Assembly: GCA_900752065.1 (NCBI GenBank)
Contig: CAADTT010000003.1
Coordinates: forward strand, 1 to 30,920
Direction: 5' to 3'
Length of the DNA stretch: 30,920 nt
DNA from: Lachnospiraceae bacterium
Lineage (GTDB): Bacteria > Bacillota > Clostridia > Lachnospirales > Lachnospiraceae
Shown here: in pieces, positions 23,710 through 30,920 of the stretch
Layout of the letters: the number at the start of each line of letters is the position of its first letter
Position numbering within the stretch: the stretch's first letter is position 1
Program-made: the position numbers and the translations under genes
The notes under the pieces: generated by a model
Database searches by the model: none
Told to the model about the DNA's origin: nothing
Seen by the model: only the letters and a program-made list of their open reading frames with translations

Positions 23710-24862
23710 TTATCGGAAATTAAAATGGGGACTGATGCTGCGAACCCTTCTGGTGACGGTCCTGGCGCTGGGAATCGGATATGTGCTGGTGGAGCTTCTG
23801 GTGGACGGACTCTTCCAGACACGTTTTCCGGAATTGGTTACCCGATGCCTGATGTTTTTTGGTTTGAGCTATGAGGAAGCCGACACGCTTTACGGACATA
23901 TCTTTATGGACAATAAGGATCTGTTTCTGGCTGGCGGCTTCATGATACTTTTTTTAGTCTTTTTCTATGTGGCAATTTCGAAGATCACCCACTATCTGGA
24001 TGATATCGGAGATGAGATTGACAATATTTTAAATGATTCCGATGCTCCGGTGACATTGGAGCCGGAGCTGCGTCCTATTGCGGAAAAGCTGAACACGCTG
24101 AAAATGACGCTGAAAAGGCGGGAATATGCAGCGGTGGAGAGTGAGCAGAGAAAAAATGACCTGGTGGTCTTTCTTGCTCATGATCTGAAGACGCCGCTGA
24201 CCTCCACCATAGCCTATCTGACTATGCTGGATGAGCAGCCGGATATGCCGCCGGAGGAAAGGGCGAAGTATACGCATATTGCACTGGAAAAATCCACGAG
24301 GCTTGGGGAGCTGATCAGCGAGTTCTTTGAGATCACCCGGTTTAACCTGCAGGATATCGTGCTGGAAAAAAGTCCGGTGAATCTCTCGATCATGCTGGAA
24401 CAGCTTGCTGATGAGAGTTATGCAGTGCTGGCGGAAAAAAAACTTACCTGCTCCATTCACACGGATGACGAACTTGTGGTGTTTGGAGATCCGGACAAGC
24501 TGGCAAGAGTATTTGATAATCTGCTGAGAAATGCCATTGCCTACAGTTATCCGGGTACTAATATAGACATTCAGGCTTACCGTGAGCTGAACACTATTGT
24601 AATTACGTTTTCTAATCAGGGAGATCCGATCCCGCAGCAGAAGCTGACTTCTATTTTTGAGAAATTTTACCGGGTGGACAACGCCCGCTCCAGTCAGACT
24701 GGCGGTGCCGGGCTTGGCCTTTCCATAGCAAAAGAGATCGTGGAGCTGCATGACGGAACCATTGAGGCATCCAGCAGCGCCGCCTGTACCAGATTTACCG
24801 TGCGCCTTCCGAGGCATCAGGAGAAAACAGAAACAAAGAAGAAAAGGAACGCAAAACTGTAG
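23699..24862 (+). CDS. VanS-like membrane sensor histidine kinase
   Basis: A 387-residue kinase. A first membrane span (about 13-33) and a second (about 80-100) flank a short external loop. A linker precedes the dimerisation domain, with His161 in FLAHDLKTPLTS. The ATPase domain has the N box DNLLRNAIAYSY, a G1-like SNQGDPIP and G2 GGAGLGLSIAK. I favour the TTG at 23699, giving MRNNYRKLKW, because it lies at the regulator's end with GGGGAG upstream. The GTG at 23642 would overlap the regulator by 68 bases without a clear ribosome binding site. It pairs with the preceding regulator. The signal is unknown. Confidence 0.9.
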   Translation: MRNNYRKLKWGLMLRTLLVTVLALGIGYVLVELLVDGLFQTRFPELVTRCLMFFGLSYEEADTLYGHIFMDNKDLFLAGGFMILFLVFFYVAISKITHYLDDIGDEIDNILNDSDAPVTLEPELRPIAEKLNTLKMTLKRREYAAVESEQRKNDLVVFLAHDLKTPLTSTIAYLTMLDEQPDMPPEERAKYTHIALEKSTRLGELISEFFEITRFNLQDIVLEKSPVNLSIMLEQLADESYAVLAEKKLTCSIHTDDELVVFGDPDKLARVFDNLLRNAIAYSYPGTNIDIQAYRELNTIVITFSNQGDPIPQQKLTSIFEKFYRVDNARSSQTGGAGLGLSIAKEIVELHDGTIEASSSAACTRFTVRLPRHQEKTETKKKRNAKL

Positions 24863-24887
24863 CGCATAGGGGCAGGAGGAGGAAATC

Positions 24888-25688
24888 ATGCCGGAGGAAA
24901 AGAAAAAGAAGAAACGTACGGCGGGAGATATCATCCGTACACTGATCCTGGTGGCGGCACTGGGGGTATTTTGTTATTCGGGGTATCAGCTTCTCACCAT
25001 TTATCTGGAATATAAGAAGGGGGACGATGAGTACAGTTCTCTTGAAAAAGAGTATGTGATTGCGCCCAAGCAGAAGGAATTGGATATACAGGAAGTGGAG
25101 GGTGAGCCTGTGATGGAGTGCCCGATTGATTTTGACGGTCTGCTGAGCCTGAATAAAGACATCATTGGCTGGCTGAACGTGGAGGCCCTGGAGATCAGCT
25201 ATCCTCTGGCTCAGGGGGAGGATAATGACTATTATCTGCACAATACCTTCCAGAATACGCCGAATATTGCAGGCTGCATTTTTCTGGACTGCGAAAACAA
25301 GAAGGACTTCTCAGACAGAAATTCCGTTATTTACGGGCATAATATGAAGAATGGTTCCATGTTCGGAAAGCTGAAGCAGTTTAAGGAAGAGGGCGTTTTT
25401 GAGAAGAGCCCGTATTTCTGGATTTATACGCCGGAAAAAATTTATAAATACGAGATCTTTGCCTGTCATGAAGTGGGCTATACCAGCAAGACTTATCAGC
25501 TCACCTTTGCGGACGATCAGGATTTTATGGATTATATCAAAGAGGCGTTTGACCATTCTGTGATACAGAGCAAGGCATCTGTGAGCACAGAGGATACGGT
25601 AGTGACACTTTCCACCTGCACCGGAAATGAGACGACCCGGTTTATCGTGCAGGGAAAGAGGATTGGTGTATATAAGGTACTGAAATGA
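24888..25688 (+). CDS. srtB: Class B sortase
   Basis: A 266-residue membrane-anchored transpeptidase. A basic N-terminus and one membrane span (about 14-37) are followed by the sortase domain. Catalytic residues are visible as His151 in VIYGHNMKNGSMFG, Cys244 in LSTCTGN and Arg251 in TTRFIVQGKR. Class B sortases attach NPQTN-like substrates, or subsets of pilin-like or heme-related proteins, to peptidoglycan. No clear sorting signal occurs in any secreted protein of this window, so the substrates must lie elsewhere. AGGAGGAGG precedes the ATG. The gene follows the VanRS-like pair closely (25-base gap) and is probably in the same operon. Confidence 0.92.
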   Translation: MPEEKKKKKRTAGDIIRTLILVAALGVFCYSGYQLLTIYLEYKKGDDEYSSLEKEYVIAPKQKELDIQEVEGEPVMECPIDFDGLLSLNKDIIGWLNVEALEISYPLAQGEDNDYYLHNTFQNTPNIAGCIFLDCENKKDFSDRNSVIYGHNMKNGSMFGKLKQFKEEGVFEKSPYFWIYTPEKIYKYEIFACHEVGYTSKTYQLTFADDQDFMDYIKEAFDHSVIQSKASVSTEDTVVTLSTCTGNETTRFIVQGKRIGVYKVLK

Positions 25689-25724
25689 CGGGCGTTTACA
25701 GGAGAAGAAAGAGAGGGAAAAGCT

Positions 25725-26438
25725 ATGGATGAGATCAGGCGGCTGAAGGAGCTTGTGGACGGAAGCGATAATATCGTGTTTTTCGGAGGCGCCGGGGTCT
25801 CCACGGAGAGTGGAATACCGGATTTTCGGAGTACGGACGGTCTGTACCATCAGGAATATGACTATCCGCCGGAGACGATTTTGAGCCACACCTTCTTTAT
25901 GAAGAACCCAAAGGAGTTTTACCGTTTTTATAAAAATAAGATGCTTTGTCTGGATGCCGAACCGAACGCAGCCCACAGAAAGCTTGCCGAACTGGAGGAG
26001 AAGGGAAAGCTGAAGGCAGTCATTACCCAGAATATTGATGGGCTGCACCAGAAGGCAGGAAGCAAAGAGGTGCTGGAGCTTCACGGAAGCGTTCTGCGGA
26101 ACTACTGTATGCGGTGCGGGAGGTTCTACGATGCGGAATACATGCTCCATGCGGAGGGTGTGCCTTCCTGCACCTGCGGCGGGACCATCAAGCCGGACGT
26201 AGTGCTCTACGAGGAGGGGCTGGATAATGAGACGCTCCGAAAGGCGATCCAATATATTGCCGACGCGGACGTGCTGATCATCGGCGGAACCTCACTGGTG
26301 GTCTATCCTGCAGCGGGGTTGATCGACTATTACAGGGGACATAAGCTGGTGGTGGTCAATAAGTCTGTAACGCCGCAGGATAAGTATGCAGATCTGGTGG
26401 TATCGGGGAAGATCGGGGAAATCTTCTCGCATCTGTAA
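25725..26438 (+). CDS. cobB: SIR2-family NAD-dependent protein deacylase (sirtuin)
   Basis: A 237-residue sirtuin that removes acyl groups from lysines using NAD in the cytoplasm. Motifs are GAGVSTESGIPDFRS (NAD binding), TQNIDGLHQKAG, LHGS (catalytic His) and GTSLVVYPAAGL. A zinc ribbon of four Cys is present (CMRC, then CTC). Length is normal. AGAGAGGGAAAAGC precedes the ATG. It follows the sortase gene by 36 bases and may be co-transcribed with it. A terminator-like hairpin follows. It is conserved in Lachnospiraceae next to DUF951 and rpsF, although I state that from general memory. Confidence 0.95.
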   Translation: MDEIRRLKELVDGSDNIVFFGGAGVSTESGIPDFRSTDGLYHQEYDYPPETILSHTFFMKNPKEFYRFYKNKMLCLDAEPNAAHRKLAELEEKGKLKAVITQNIDGLHQKAGSKEVLELHGSVLRNYCMRCGRFYDAEYMLHAEGVPSCTCGGTIKPDVVLYEEGLDNETLRKAIQYIADADVLIIGGTSLVVYPAAGLIDYYRGHKLVVVNKSVTPQDKYADLVVSGKIGEIFSHL

Positions 26439-26477
26439 AGGCTGGAAAAGAAAGAGCACAACGGCAATGAATGATTT

Positions 26478-26520
26478 GGACGGCTGGGAAAAAGCAAAAG
26501 CGGCAGCCGTCCGAAATTTT
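26478..26520 (+). terminator. Terminator-like hairpin after the sirtuin gene
   Basis: GGACGGCTG (26478-26486) pairs with CAGCCGTCC (26504-26512), followed by GAAATTTT. The T-run is short and interrupted, so termination may be partial, and the DUF951 gene starts 16 bases later. Confidence 0.5.
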
Positions 26521-26535
26521 ATGGAGGTGTACACG

Positions 26536-26718
26536 GTGGAGTACGAAGTGGGCGATATTGTAAAGCTGAAGAAAAAGCATCCCTGCGGCAGTCAGGAGTG
26601 GGAGATCCTGCGGGTAGGCGCGGACTTCCGCCTCAAATGCATGGGCTGCAGCCATCAGATTATGATCGCGCGAAAGCTGGTGGAGAAAAATACCAGAGGT
26701 TTGCGAAAAAACGCTTGA
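26536..26718 (+). CDS. DUF951 family protein
   Basis: A 60-residue protein with the conserved pattern VGDIVKLKKKHPCGSQEWEI then GADFRLKCMGC. The two cysteines (HPCGS and CMGC) are typical of DUF951, which is often found near ribosomal protein genes in Firmicutes. Function is unknown. I place the start at the GTG at 26536 because GGAGGTG (26523-26529) lies 6 bases upstream. The ATG at 26521 has no ribosome binding site, and the open frame further upstream runs through the sirtuin gene. Its stop codon overlaps the -35 box of the rpsF promoter. Confidence 0.85.
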   Translation: MEYEVGDIVKLKKKHPCGSQEWEILRVGADFRLKCMGCSHQIMIARKLVEKNTRGLRKNA

Positions 26719-26743
26719 AATGCCGCAGTTTCTGTGCTAGAAT
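26715..26743 (+). promoter_or_regulatory. Promoter of the rpsF-ssb-rpsR operon
   Basis: TTGAAA (26715-26720) and TAGAAT (26738-26743) are 17 bases apart, with TGC as an extended -10. The leader of about 70 nt contains CCCTG-CACGGT-CAGGG, a stem-loop that may correspond to the S6:S18 autoregulatory site known from this operon, though I cannot confirm the motif. Confidence 0.65.
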
Positions 26744-26819
26744 CAAAAATTGTGATATATTAATTTCCTTGTTCCCTGCACGGTCAGGGGGCCAGAGACC
26801 ATAAGGAGGTGCGAAGAGC

Positions 26820-27107
26820 ATGAACAAATATGAATTAGCAGTCGTTGTCAACGCAAAAGTAGAGGATGACGTAAGAACAGCTACCATTGAAAAAGTTAAA
26901 GAGTATGTTGTGCGTTACGGCGGAACGATTACGAATGTTGACGAATGGGGTAAGAAGAGACTTGCGTATGAAATTCAGAAGATGAGAGAAGGCTTCTACT
27001 ACTTCATTCAGTTTGAAGCTGATGCTACTGCTCCGGCGGAGATTGAAAGACATGTCCGTATCATGGAGAACGTTATCAGATATTTGTGCGTTAGACAGGA
27101 TGCATAA
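26820..27107 (+). CDS. rpsF: 30S ribosomal protein S6
   Basis: A 95-residue ribosomal protein that binds the 16S rRNA platform together with S18. The start MNKYELAVVVNAKVEDD, the central WGKKRLAYEIQKMREGFYYF and the end IMENVIRYLCVRQ are characteristic. AAGGAGG lies upstream of the ATG. It is first in the rpsF-ssb-rpsR operon, with 18 bases to ssb. Confidence 0.97.
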   Translation: MNKYELAVVVNAKVEDDVRTATIEKVKEYVVRYGGTITNVDEWGKKRLAYEIQKMREGFYYFIQFEADATAPAEIERHVRIMENVIRYLCVRQDA

Positions 27108-27125
27108 ATAGAGAAGAGGAGAAAA

Positions 27126-27587
27126 ATGAATAAAGTCATTTTAATGGGGCGTCTGACCAGGGATCCGGAGGTTCGCTATTCTTCCGGAGACAATTCCATG
27201 GCAATCGCCAGATATACATTGGCAGTAGACCGCAGATTCCGGAGAAATAATGACGGCGAGGCCACCGCAGATTTTATCGGCTGTGTGGCATTCGGCAGAA
27301 GTGCAGAGTTCGCGGAGAAGTATTTCCGTCAGGGATTGAAGGTTGTCGTTACCGGGCGTATCCAGACAGGAAGCTACGTCAACAGGGACGGACAGAAGGT
27401 TTATACCACCGATGTAGTTGTGGAGGATCAGGAGTTTGCGGAGAGCAAAGCCGCTTCCATGTCACATGGTGACGGGGGATATGGAGCATCAGCTCCGGCA
27501 CCGTCAAAACCAGCTCCCAGTGCAGCATCGGGAGATGGATTTATGAATATTCCGGACGGCATTGACGAGGAACTGCCGTTTAACTAG
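27126..27587 (+). CDS. ssb: Single-stranded DNA-binding protein
   Basis: A 153-residue SSB with the N-terminal OB fold (MNKVILMGRLTRDPEVRY, RFRRNNDGEATADFIGCVAFG, GRIQTGSYVNRDGQ) in residues 1-105. A low-complexity Ala/Ser/Pro linker follows, and the acidic tail reads DEELPFN. It coats single-stranded DNA in replication and repair. The usual terminal Phe is followed here by an Asn, which may matter for partner binding. It sits between rpsF and rpsR, as in most Firmicutes. Confidence 0.96.
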   Translation: MNKVILMGRLTRDPEVRYSSGDNSMAIARYTLAVDRRFRRNNDGEATADFIGCVAFGRSAEFAEKYFRQGLKVVVTGRIQTGSYVNRDGQKVYTTDVVVEDQEFAESKAASMSHGDGGYGASAPAPSKPAPSAASGDGFMNIPDGIDEELPFN

Positions 27588-27638
27588 ATACGGGGCTGCG
27601 ACGGCCACGGGAAAATAAAAACAAGGAGGGAAACACAC

Positions 27639-27902
27639 ATGGCTTTTAACAGAAATGATAGAGGCGATTCTCCAATGAAGAGAAGAGGCGGACGCAGAAG
27701 AAAAAAAGTCTGCGTATTCTGCGGCAAAGAGAATAACGAGATCGATTACAAGGACGTAAATAAATTAAAGAGATATGTATCTGAGAGAGGAAAAATCCTT
27801 CCCAGAAGAATCACAGGAAACTGTGCAAAGCATCAGAGAGCGCTGACTGTTGCGATCAAGAGAGCGCGCCACCTGGCACTGATGCCGTACGTTCAGGATT
27901 AG
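27639..27902 (+). CDS. rpsR: 30S ribosomal protein S18
   Basis: An 87-residue basic ribosomal protein with a zinc-type C-x2-C pair (VCVFCGKE) and the conserved DYKDVNKLKRYVSERGKILPRR and TGNCAKHQRALTVAIKRAR. It binds next to S6 on the 30S platform. ACAAGGAGGG precedes the ATG. It is the last gene of the rpsF operon and is followed at once by a palindromic block. Confidence 0.97.
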   Translation: MAFNRNDRGDSPMKRRGGRRRKKVCVFCGKENNEIDYKDVNKLKRYVSERGKILPRRITGNCAKHQRALTVAIKRARHLALMPYVQD

Positions 27903-27903
27903 T

Positions 27904-28080
27904 CAAATACCCCGCAGCAAGCTACGGGGCATCAAATTTGTGGCGCAGCAGAGCTGCGGGGTATTTGGTCTACGCTTCGCTCCGGTCGGCGCTAAACGTG
28001 CGCCACTGGCGCACAGCGCCCCTCGCGGCAGTCGCCAAATATCCATGCAAGCATGGCTACTTGGCTCGTTGCCCGCGGGA
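27904..28080. repeat. Large palindromic intergenic block
   Basis: The block is built from nested inverted repeats. CAAATACCCCGCAGC (27904-27918) is perfectly complementary to GCTGCGGGGTATTTG (27953-27967). GGCGCT...AGCGCC (27988-28020) encloses GTGCGCC-ACT-GGCGCAC. GCCAA...TTGGC (28034-28065) encloses CCATGC-AA-GCATGG. It also contains CGCTTCGCTCCGG, a motif typical of structured repeats in Lachnospiraceae. No coding gene is supported here. It resembles a composite mobile repeat and is more GC-rich than its surroundings. Confidence 0.7.
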
Positions 28081-28092
28081 ATAAAAGCAAAG

Positions 28093-28130
28093 CCCTCAAA
28101 CACTGAGAATATTGGTGTTTGGGGGTTTTT
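28093..28130 (+). terminator. Intrinsic terminator
   Basis: CCCTCAAACAC (28093-28103) pairs with GTGTTTGGGGG (28115-28125), followed by TTTTT. It is the best terminator for the rpsF-ssb-rpsR operon. Confidence 0.8.
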
Positions 28131-28186
28131 CTACAACCGTAAGAAACAATGATGAAGGATTTCTATGAATGAGGAGTGAGAAACAT

Positions 28187-29158
28187 ATGAAAAAGCAATA
28201 CTTGACAGCGGGCATTTTATTGTTTTTGATATGTATGCTCATCCTTCCGGTAAGGGCAGAAGCGGCCCGGACTGGATGGGTGAGCCGGAAGGGAAACCGC
28301 TATTACTATAAAACAAACGGAGAGATGGTAAAAAGCAGGTTCCTGAAGATTGGAAATGGAAAATATTATTTTGATAAAAAGGGGAAGATGCTCAGGAATA
28401 CTCTGATTACGATTCGAGGAAACCGTTATTATTTCCGGAAAAGCGGAAAGACAGCTACGGGCTGGGTGACGCTGCGGGGGAAGAAATACTATTTTGACGG
28501 GGACGGTATCGGTCAGACAGGACTGACAACGATCGGCAACCGGAAGTATTTTTTTGACAGCGATGGCGTGATGCAGACCGGCTGGCAGTATTTCGATGGA
28601 AAGAAGGCATATTTTTATCTGAAGACAGGAAAAATGGCAGTGAACCGTACCATTGACGGACAGAAGATCGGGAAGAAAGGGGTCTTGAAGCAGTCCAGAG
28701 TTGATAAGGCGCGGCTGCAGGCCGAGGCAAAGGCAAAGGAAATCCTGAACTCGATCACAAACAGCAGTATGAGTATGAGCCAGAAGCTGAGGGCTGCATA
28801 TGATTATATGTGCAATGGAGGTTTTCGCTATGTGACCTGGAGACCGTTTTCTGTCTACGATGGCTGGGAATATGATTATGCTCTGGAGATTTATAACAGG
28901 CGGGGCGGAAACTGTTATAATTTCGCCTGCGGCTTTGCGGTGATGGCGAAGGTGATCGGTTACAAGCCATATGTCATCCGGGGACGTATTCCGGGAACGC
29001 GGGACGGCGCGGGAGACGGACTGACCCGCCATGCTTTTGTATCGATTGGAGGGCTGTATTACGATCCGGAAGCGCAGTTTGCGGGCTGGGCGCCTGGCAT
29101 TTACGCATCCCCCGTCTATCCTATGACCTGTCAGGTGCTGGGGAGCAGGCAGATTTGA
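28187..29158 (+). CDS. Secreted cell-wall-repeat protein with transglutaminase-like domain
   Basis: A 323-residue exported protein. A signal peptide (about 1-28) ends AEAARTG. Residues 30-155 hold about six choline/glucan-binding-type repeats of roughly 20 residues (GKYYFDKKGKML, NRKYFFDSDGVMQTGW). The C-terminal transglutaminase-like domain (about 190-310) shows Cys243 in GGNCYNFACGF, His282 in TRHAFVSIGG and Asp293 in YYDPEAQF as a triad. It probably binds the cell wall and acts on proteins or peptides there. I start at the ATG at 28187, preceded by GAGGAGTGAG; the ATG at 28169 lies within that site. It is convergent with the antiporter gene. Confidence 0.88.
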   Translation: MKKQYLTAGILLFLICMLILPVRAEAARTGWVSRKGNRYYYKTNGEMVKSRFLKIGNGKYYFDKKGKMLRNTLITIRGNRYYFRKSGKTATGWVTLRGKKYYFDGDGIGQTGLTTIGNRKYFFDSDGVMQTGWQYFDGKKAYFYLKTGKMAVNRTIDGQKIGKKGVLKQSRVDKARLQAEAKAKEILNSITNSSMSMSQKLRAAYDYMCNGGFRYVTWRPFSVYDGWEYDYALEIYNRRGGNCYNFACGFAVMAKVIGYKPYVIRGRIPGTRDGAGDGLTRHAFVSIGGLYYDPEAQFAGWAPGIYASPVYPMTCQVLGSRQI

Positions 29159-29163
29159 GAAAT

Positions 29164-29217
29164 AAAAAAGGCTGATGCAGCCCGCCGGAAATTTCCGGCT
29201 CTGCATCAGCCTTTTTT
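29164..29217. terminator. Bidirectional intrinsic terminator
   Basis: AAAAAGGCTGATGCAG pairs with CTGCATCAGCCTTTTT around an inner GCCGGAAATTTCCGGC palindrome. The A-run on the left and T-run on the right allow it to end both convergent genes. Confidence 0.88.
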
Positions 29218-29220
29218 ACG

Positions 29221-30549
29221 TTATCTCTTATTTTTCAGTACAGATCCAGCCGGATCCACATTCTCGATGGCTTCTGCCAGTATGGAGGGCTGGTGCTTCT
29301 TATCCCGGATGTCCGCACCCGTATGTTTCCGGAACATCAGCTTCAGGAAGATCGGACAGAGGATCGAACTGATGACGATCAGGAAGATCGTTGCTACCAG
29401 CGGATCGATGCCGGCGAGTTTTCCGTCTTCATAGTAAATGAGGGTCTGTCCGGTGGCATAGACGGCCAGCGCTACCTCGCCCCGGGCGATCATTCCGCAT
29501 CCTACGGTCAGGGAGTCGCGGGAGGAGTATTTAAACATTCGCGCTACACCGCCGCAGCCGATGATCTTTCCGATGATGCCCAGCGCCACGAAGACGAGGG
29601 CGAATATCAGCCCGGACGCCGTGAAGTTGCTGAAGTCGGCGCTGATACCGATGTGGGCAAAAAACATCGGCGTGAAGATCATGTAGCCACTGACGATAAC
29701 CTTACGGTCCACAAAAGAAGTATCATCCAGACCGCTGAGCATCAGTCCTGCCATGTATGCGCCGGTGATAGCTGCTACGTCAAAGTATTCTTCCGCAAAG
29801 TAAGCAAACAGAAAGCACATGGCAAAAGCGAAGATGCTGGTACGGCGCTTGTGGGGATAATTCCTGATCAGCCAGTTGAACAGGCGGCGCAGGATCAGAC
29901 CGGCGATGATGCTGCATGCGAAAAATCCCACAGATTTTACCAGAGTCATGACGATGCTGCCGCCGCCGTTGATCCCGGTGACAATACTGAGGACAATGAT
30001 GCCCAGCACATCATCGATGATGGCAGCGCCGAGAATGGTGGTTCCCACTCTGGTGTTCAGCTTTCCGAGTTCACGCAGGGTCTCTACGGTGATGCCTACG
30101 CTGGTGGCAGCCAGGATCGTACCCACGAAAAGGGCGTTCATCAGCTTTCCAGTATTGGCTGCCTCGGACAGACCTCCCATAAACAGCAGCGCGCCGATCG
30201 TTCCCAGGATGACCGGGACGAACACGCCTGCCACAGCAATGGCAGTAGCCGCCGCACCGATTTTTTTCAGTTCCTTAAAATCTGTTTCCAGACCGCTGGA
30301 AAACAGAATGAAGATCACGCCGATCTGCGAAAAGCTGTCCAGCACGTTCATCTCGGCCTCGGTCGGGTTGATAAGCCCGGAAAAACCGATACCCATGCGG
30401 CTAAACAGTGCAGGCCCGATCAAAAGACCGGCGAGGATCATGCCGACCACCTGCGGAAGACCGATCTTGCGTGTTGCCATACCCAGAAGCTTTGTGGCGA
30501 GCAGGATGATGGCACAGTAATAAACAATATTCATAACTTCGAAATCCAT
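29221..30549 (-). CDS. CPA2-type cation/proton antiporter
   Basis: A 442-residue integral membrane protein with about 12-13 hydrophobic spans. The N-terminus (VGMILAGLLIGPALF) is typical of Kef/NapA-like exchangers. The paired aspartates in GAAIIDDVLGIIVL are the ion-binding pair of electrogenic Na+/H+ antiporters. There is no C-terminal TrkA-N domain, only a short charged tail, so it is not a full Kef channel. It exports sodium or potassium in exchange for protons. GAGGAGGAG lies 6 bases before the ATG at 30549. It has its own strong promoter and shares a terminator with the convergent gene. Confidence 0.9.
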   Translation of the reverse strand: MDFEVMNIVYYCAIILLATKLLGMATRKIGLPQVVGMILAGLLIGPALFSRMGIGFSGLINPTEAEMNVLDSFSQIGVIFILFSSGLETDFKELKKIGAAATAIAVAGVFVPVILGTIGALLFMGGLSEAANTGKLMNALFVGTILAATSVGITVETLRELGKLNTRVGTTILGAAIIDDVLGIIVLSIVTGINGGGSIVMTLVKSVGFFACSIIAGLILRRLFNWLIRNYPHKRRTSIFAFAMCFLFAYFAEEYFDVAAITGAYMAGLMLSGLDDTSFVDRKVIVSGYMIFTPMFFAHIGISADFSNFTASGLIFALVFVALGIIGKIIGCGGVARMFKYSSRDSLTVGCGMIARGEVALAVYATGQTLIYYEDGKLAGIDPLVATIFLIVISSILCPIFLKLMFRKHTGADIRDKKHQPSILAEAIENVDPAGSVLKNKR

Positions 30550-30599
30550 AATAACTCCTCCTCTTCTGTAAAAATATAAAATTTTTATAAAGCATGTAC

Positions 30600-30628
30600 A
30601 TTATATAGTCCTTTTATCTTGAAGTCAA
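30600..30628 (-). promoter_or_regulatory. Promoter of the antiporter gene
   Basis: On the minus strand, TTGACT (30628-30623) and a perfect TATAAT (30605-30600) are 17 bases apart. The second 163-bp repeat begins 31 bases further upstream. Confidence 0.8.
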
Positions 30629-30658
30629 TGTGCAGAAATATACGGTTCAGTCTTTGCC

Positions 30659-30821
30659 GTAACAGTTCAGCCATGTCTGATATTATGGGCGAATCATGCT
30701 TGCATGAATGAGCACATAGTGTCAGACGTGGACTGAGCACCGGATCATGAGCAATCCGCTTGCGCAAGCAAGCTTTGGAGCACGAAGTGCGAGATTGCGA
30801 ATGGTGCGGCTGAACTGTTAC
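30659..30821 (-). repeat. 163-bp inverted-repeat element, copy B
   Basis: It is bounded by perfect 14-bp inverted termini GTAACAGTTCAGCC (30659-30672) and GGCTGAACTGTTAC (30808-30821). The right half matches copy A in reverse complement almost base for base. The left half differs in sequence but retains a GTCTGA/TCAGAC stem. The copies lie in opposite orientation, about 9.3 kb apart. Beyond it, 30822-30920 holds only a small hairpin (GCACA-AAA-TGTGC) and a TAAAAT that could be the -10 of the next gene. Confidence 0.8.
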
Positions 30822-30920
30822 ACTGGTGGAAATGTTTTTCAGCAGTTTTGAAAGGTAAAAAAAAATCGCACAAAATGTGCTGATTTCATGTGGATTCCTA
30901 AAAGATGGTGTAAAATATAA

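Noticed and set aside
23014..24862. Vancomycin resistance cluster
   Set aside because: Only VanR-like and VanS-like proteins are present. No ligase, dehydrogenase, racemase or D,D-peptidase genes follow.
27940..28152. A 70-residue plus-strand frame after rpsR
   Set aside because: It runs through the palindromic block and its terminator and has no ribosome binding site.
29293..30579. Long plus-strand frame of 428 residues
   Set aside because: It is the complement of the antiporter gene. It is rich in His, Gln and Asp, as expected for antisense of a membrane protein gene, and has no ribosome binding site.
1..30920. CRISPR arrays and tRNA or rRNA genes
   Set aside because: I saw no regularly spaced short repeats with unique spacers, no cloverleaf with a convincing T-arm and acceptor end, and no rRNA sequence.

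Overview
The window looks like chromosome of a gut-type Lachnospiraceae (Clostridia). The grounds are moderate GC with strong AGGAGG-type ribosome binding sites, an rpsF-ssb-rpsR operon, BspA-type leucine-rich repeats, choline/glucan-binding-type cell-wall repeats, a class B sortase and a DUF951 gene. The genus cannot be fixed from the sequence alone.

Layout. (1) 1-3226 is the right end of an integrated phage-like element. It holds three small unknown genes, a structured leader RNA with its own promoter and intrinsic terminator, a scaffold-like protein, a major capsid protein and a sigma-70 family factor. No portal, terminase, tail or integrase gene is visible. (2) About 3310-3485 holds a candidate small RNA gene on the minus strand, whose 3' end faces the element. 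(3) 3630-6450: threonine aldolase and an ABC-class ATPase. (4) 6720-10656: an ECF sigma operon with a membrane anti-sigma/beta-propeller protein and a membrane-anchored Ig-like protein. (5) 10912-18342: two large secreted proteins, one with GLUG-like repeats, a propeller-like region and BspA LRRs, the other a transglutaminase-like protein with Ig-like/YDG modules. (6) 18434-21206, minus strand and visibly more AT-rich: a LytTR response regulator without a kinase, two lipoproteins and a secreted papain-like hydrolase. The hydrolase promoter carries two direct repeats matching LytTR sites, which makes this the best candidate in the window for an undescribed regulatory/envelope system. (7) 21592-26718: asnS, a VanRS-like two-component system, sortase B, a sirtuin and a DUF951 protein. 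(8) 26820-27902: rpsF-ssb-rpsR. (9) 28187-30549: a secreted cell-wall-repeat/transglutaminase protein convergent with a CPA2-type cation/proton antiporter.

Three families of structured intergenic repeats occur. One is a 163-bp element with 14-bp terminal inverted repeats, present twice in opposite orientation (21395-21557 and 30659-30821). Another is a short hairpin unit beginning TGCCTTAGTATGCA (10717, 10761 and 18396, with a possible diverged copy at 3407). The third is a single long palindromic block at 27904-28080.

Much of the window is devoted to the cell envelope: secreted surface proteins, two extracytoplasmic transglutaminase-like proteins, a sortase, and three signalling units (ECF/anti-sigma, LytTR and VanRS-like). 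Function calls come from recognising motifs in the translations. No database search was run.
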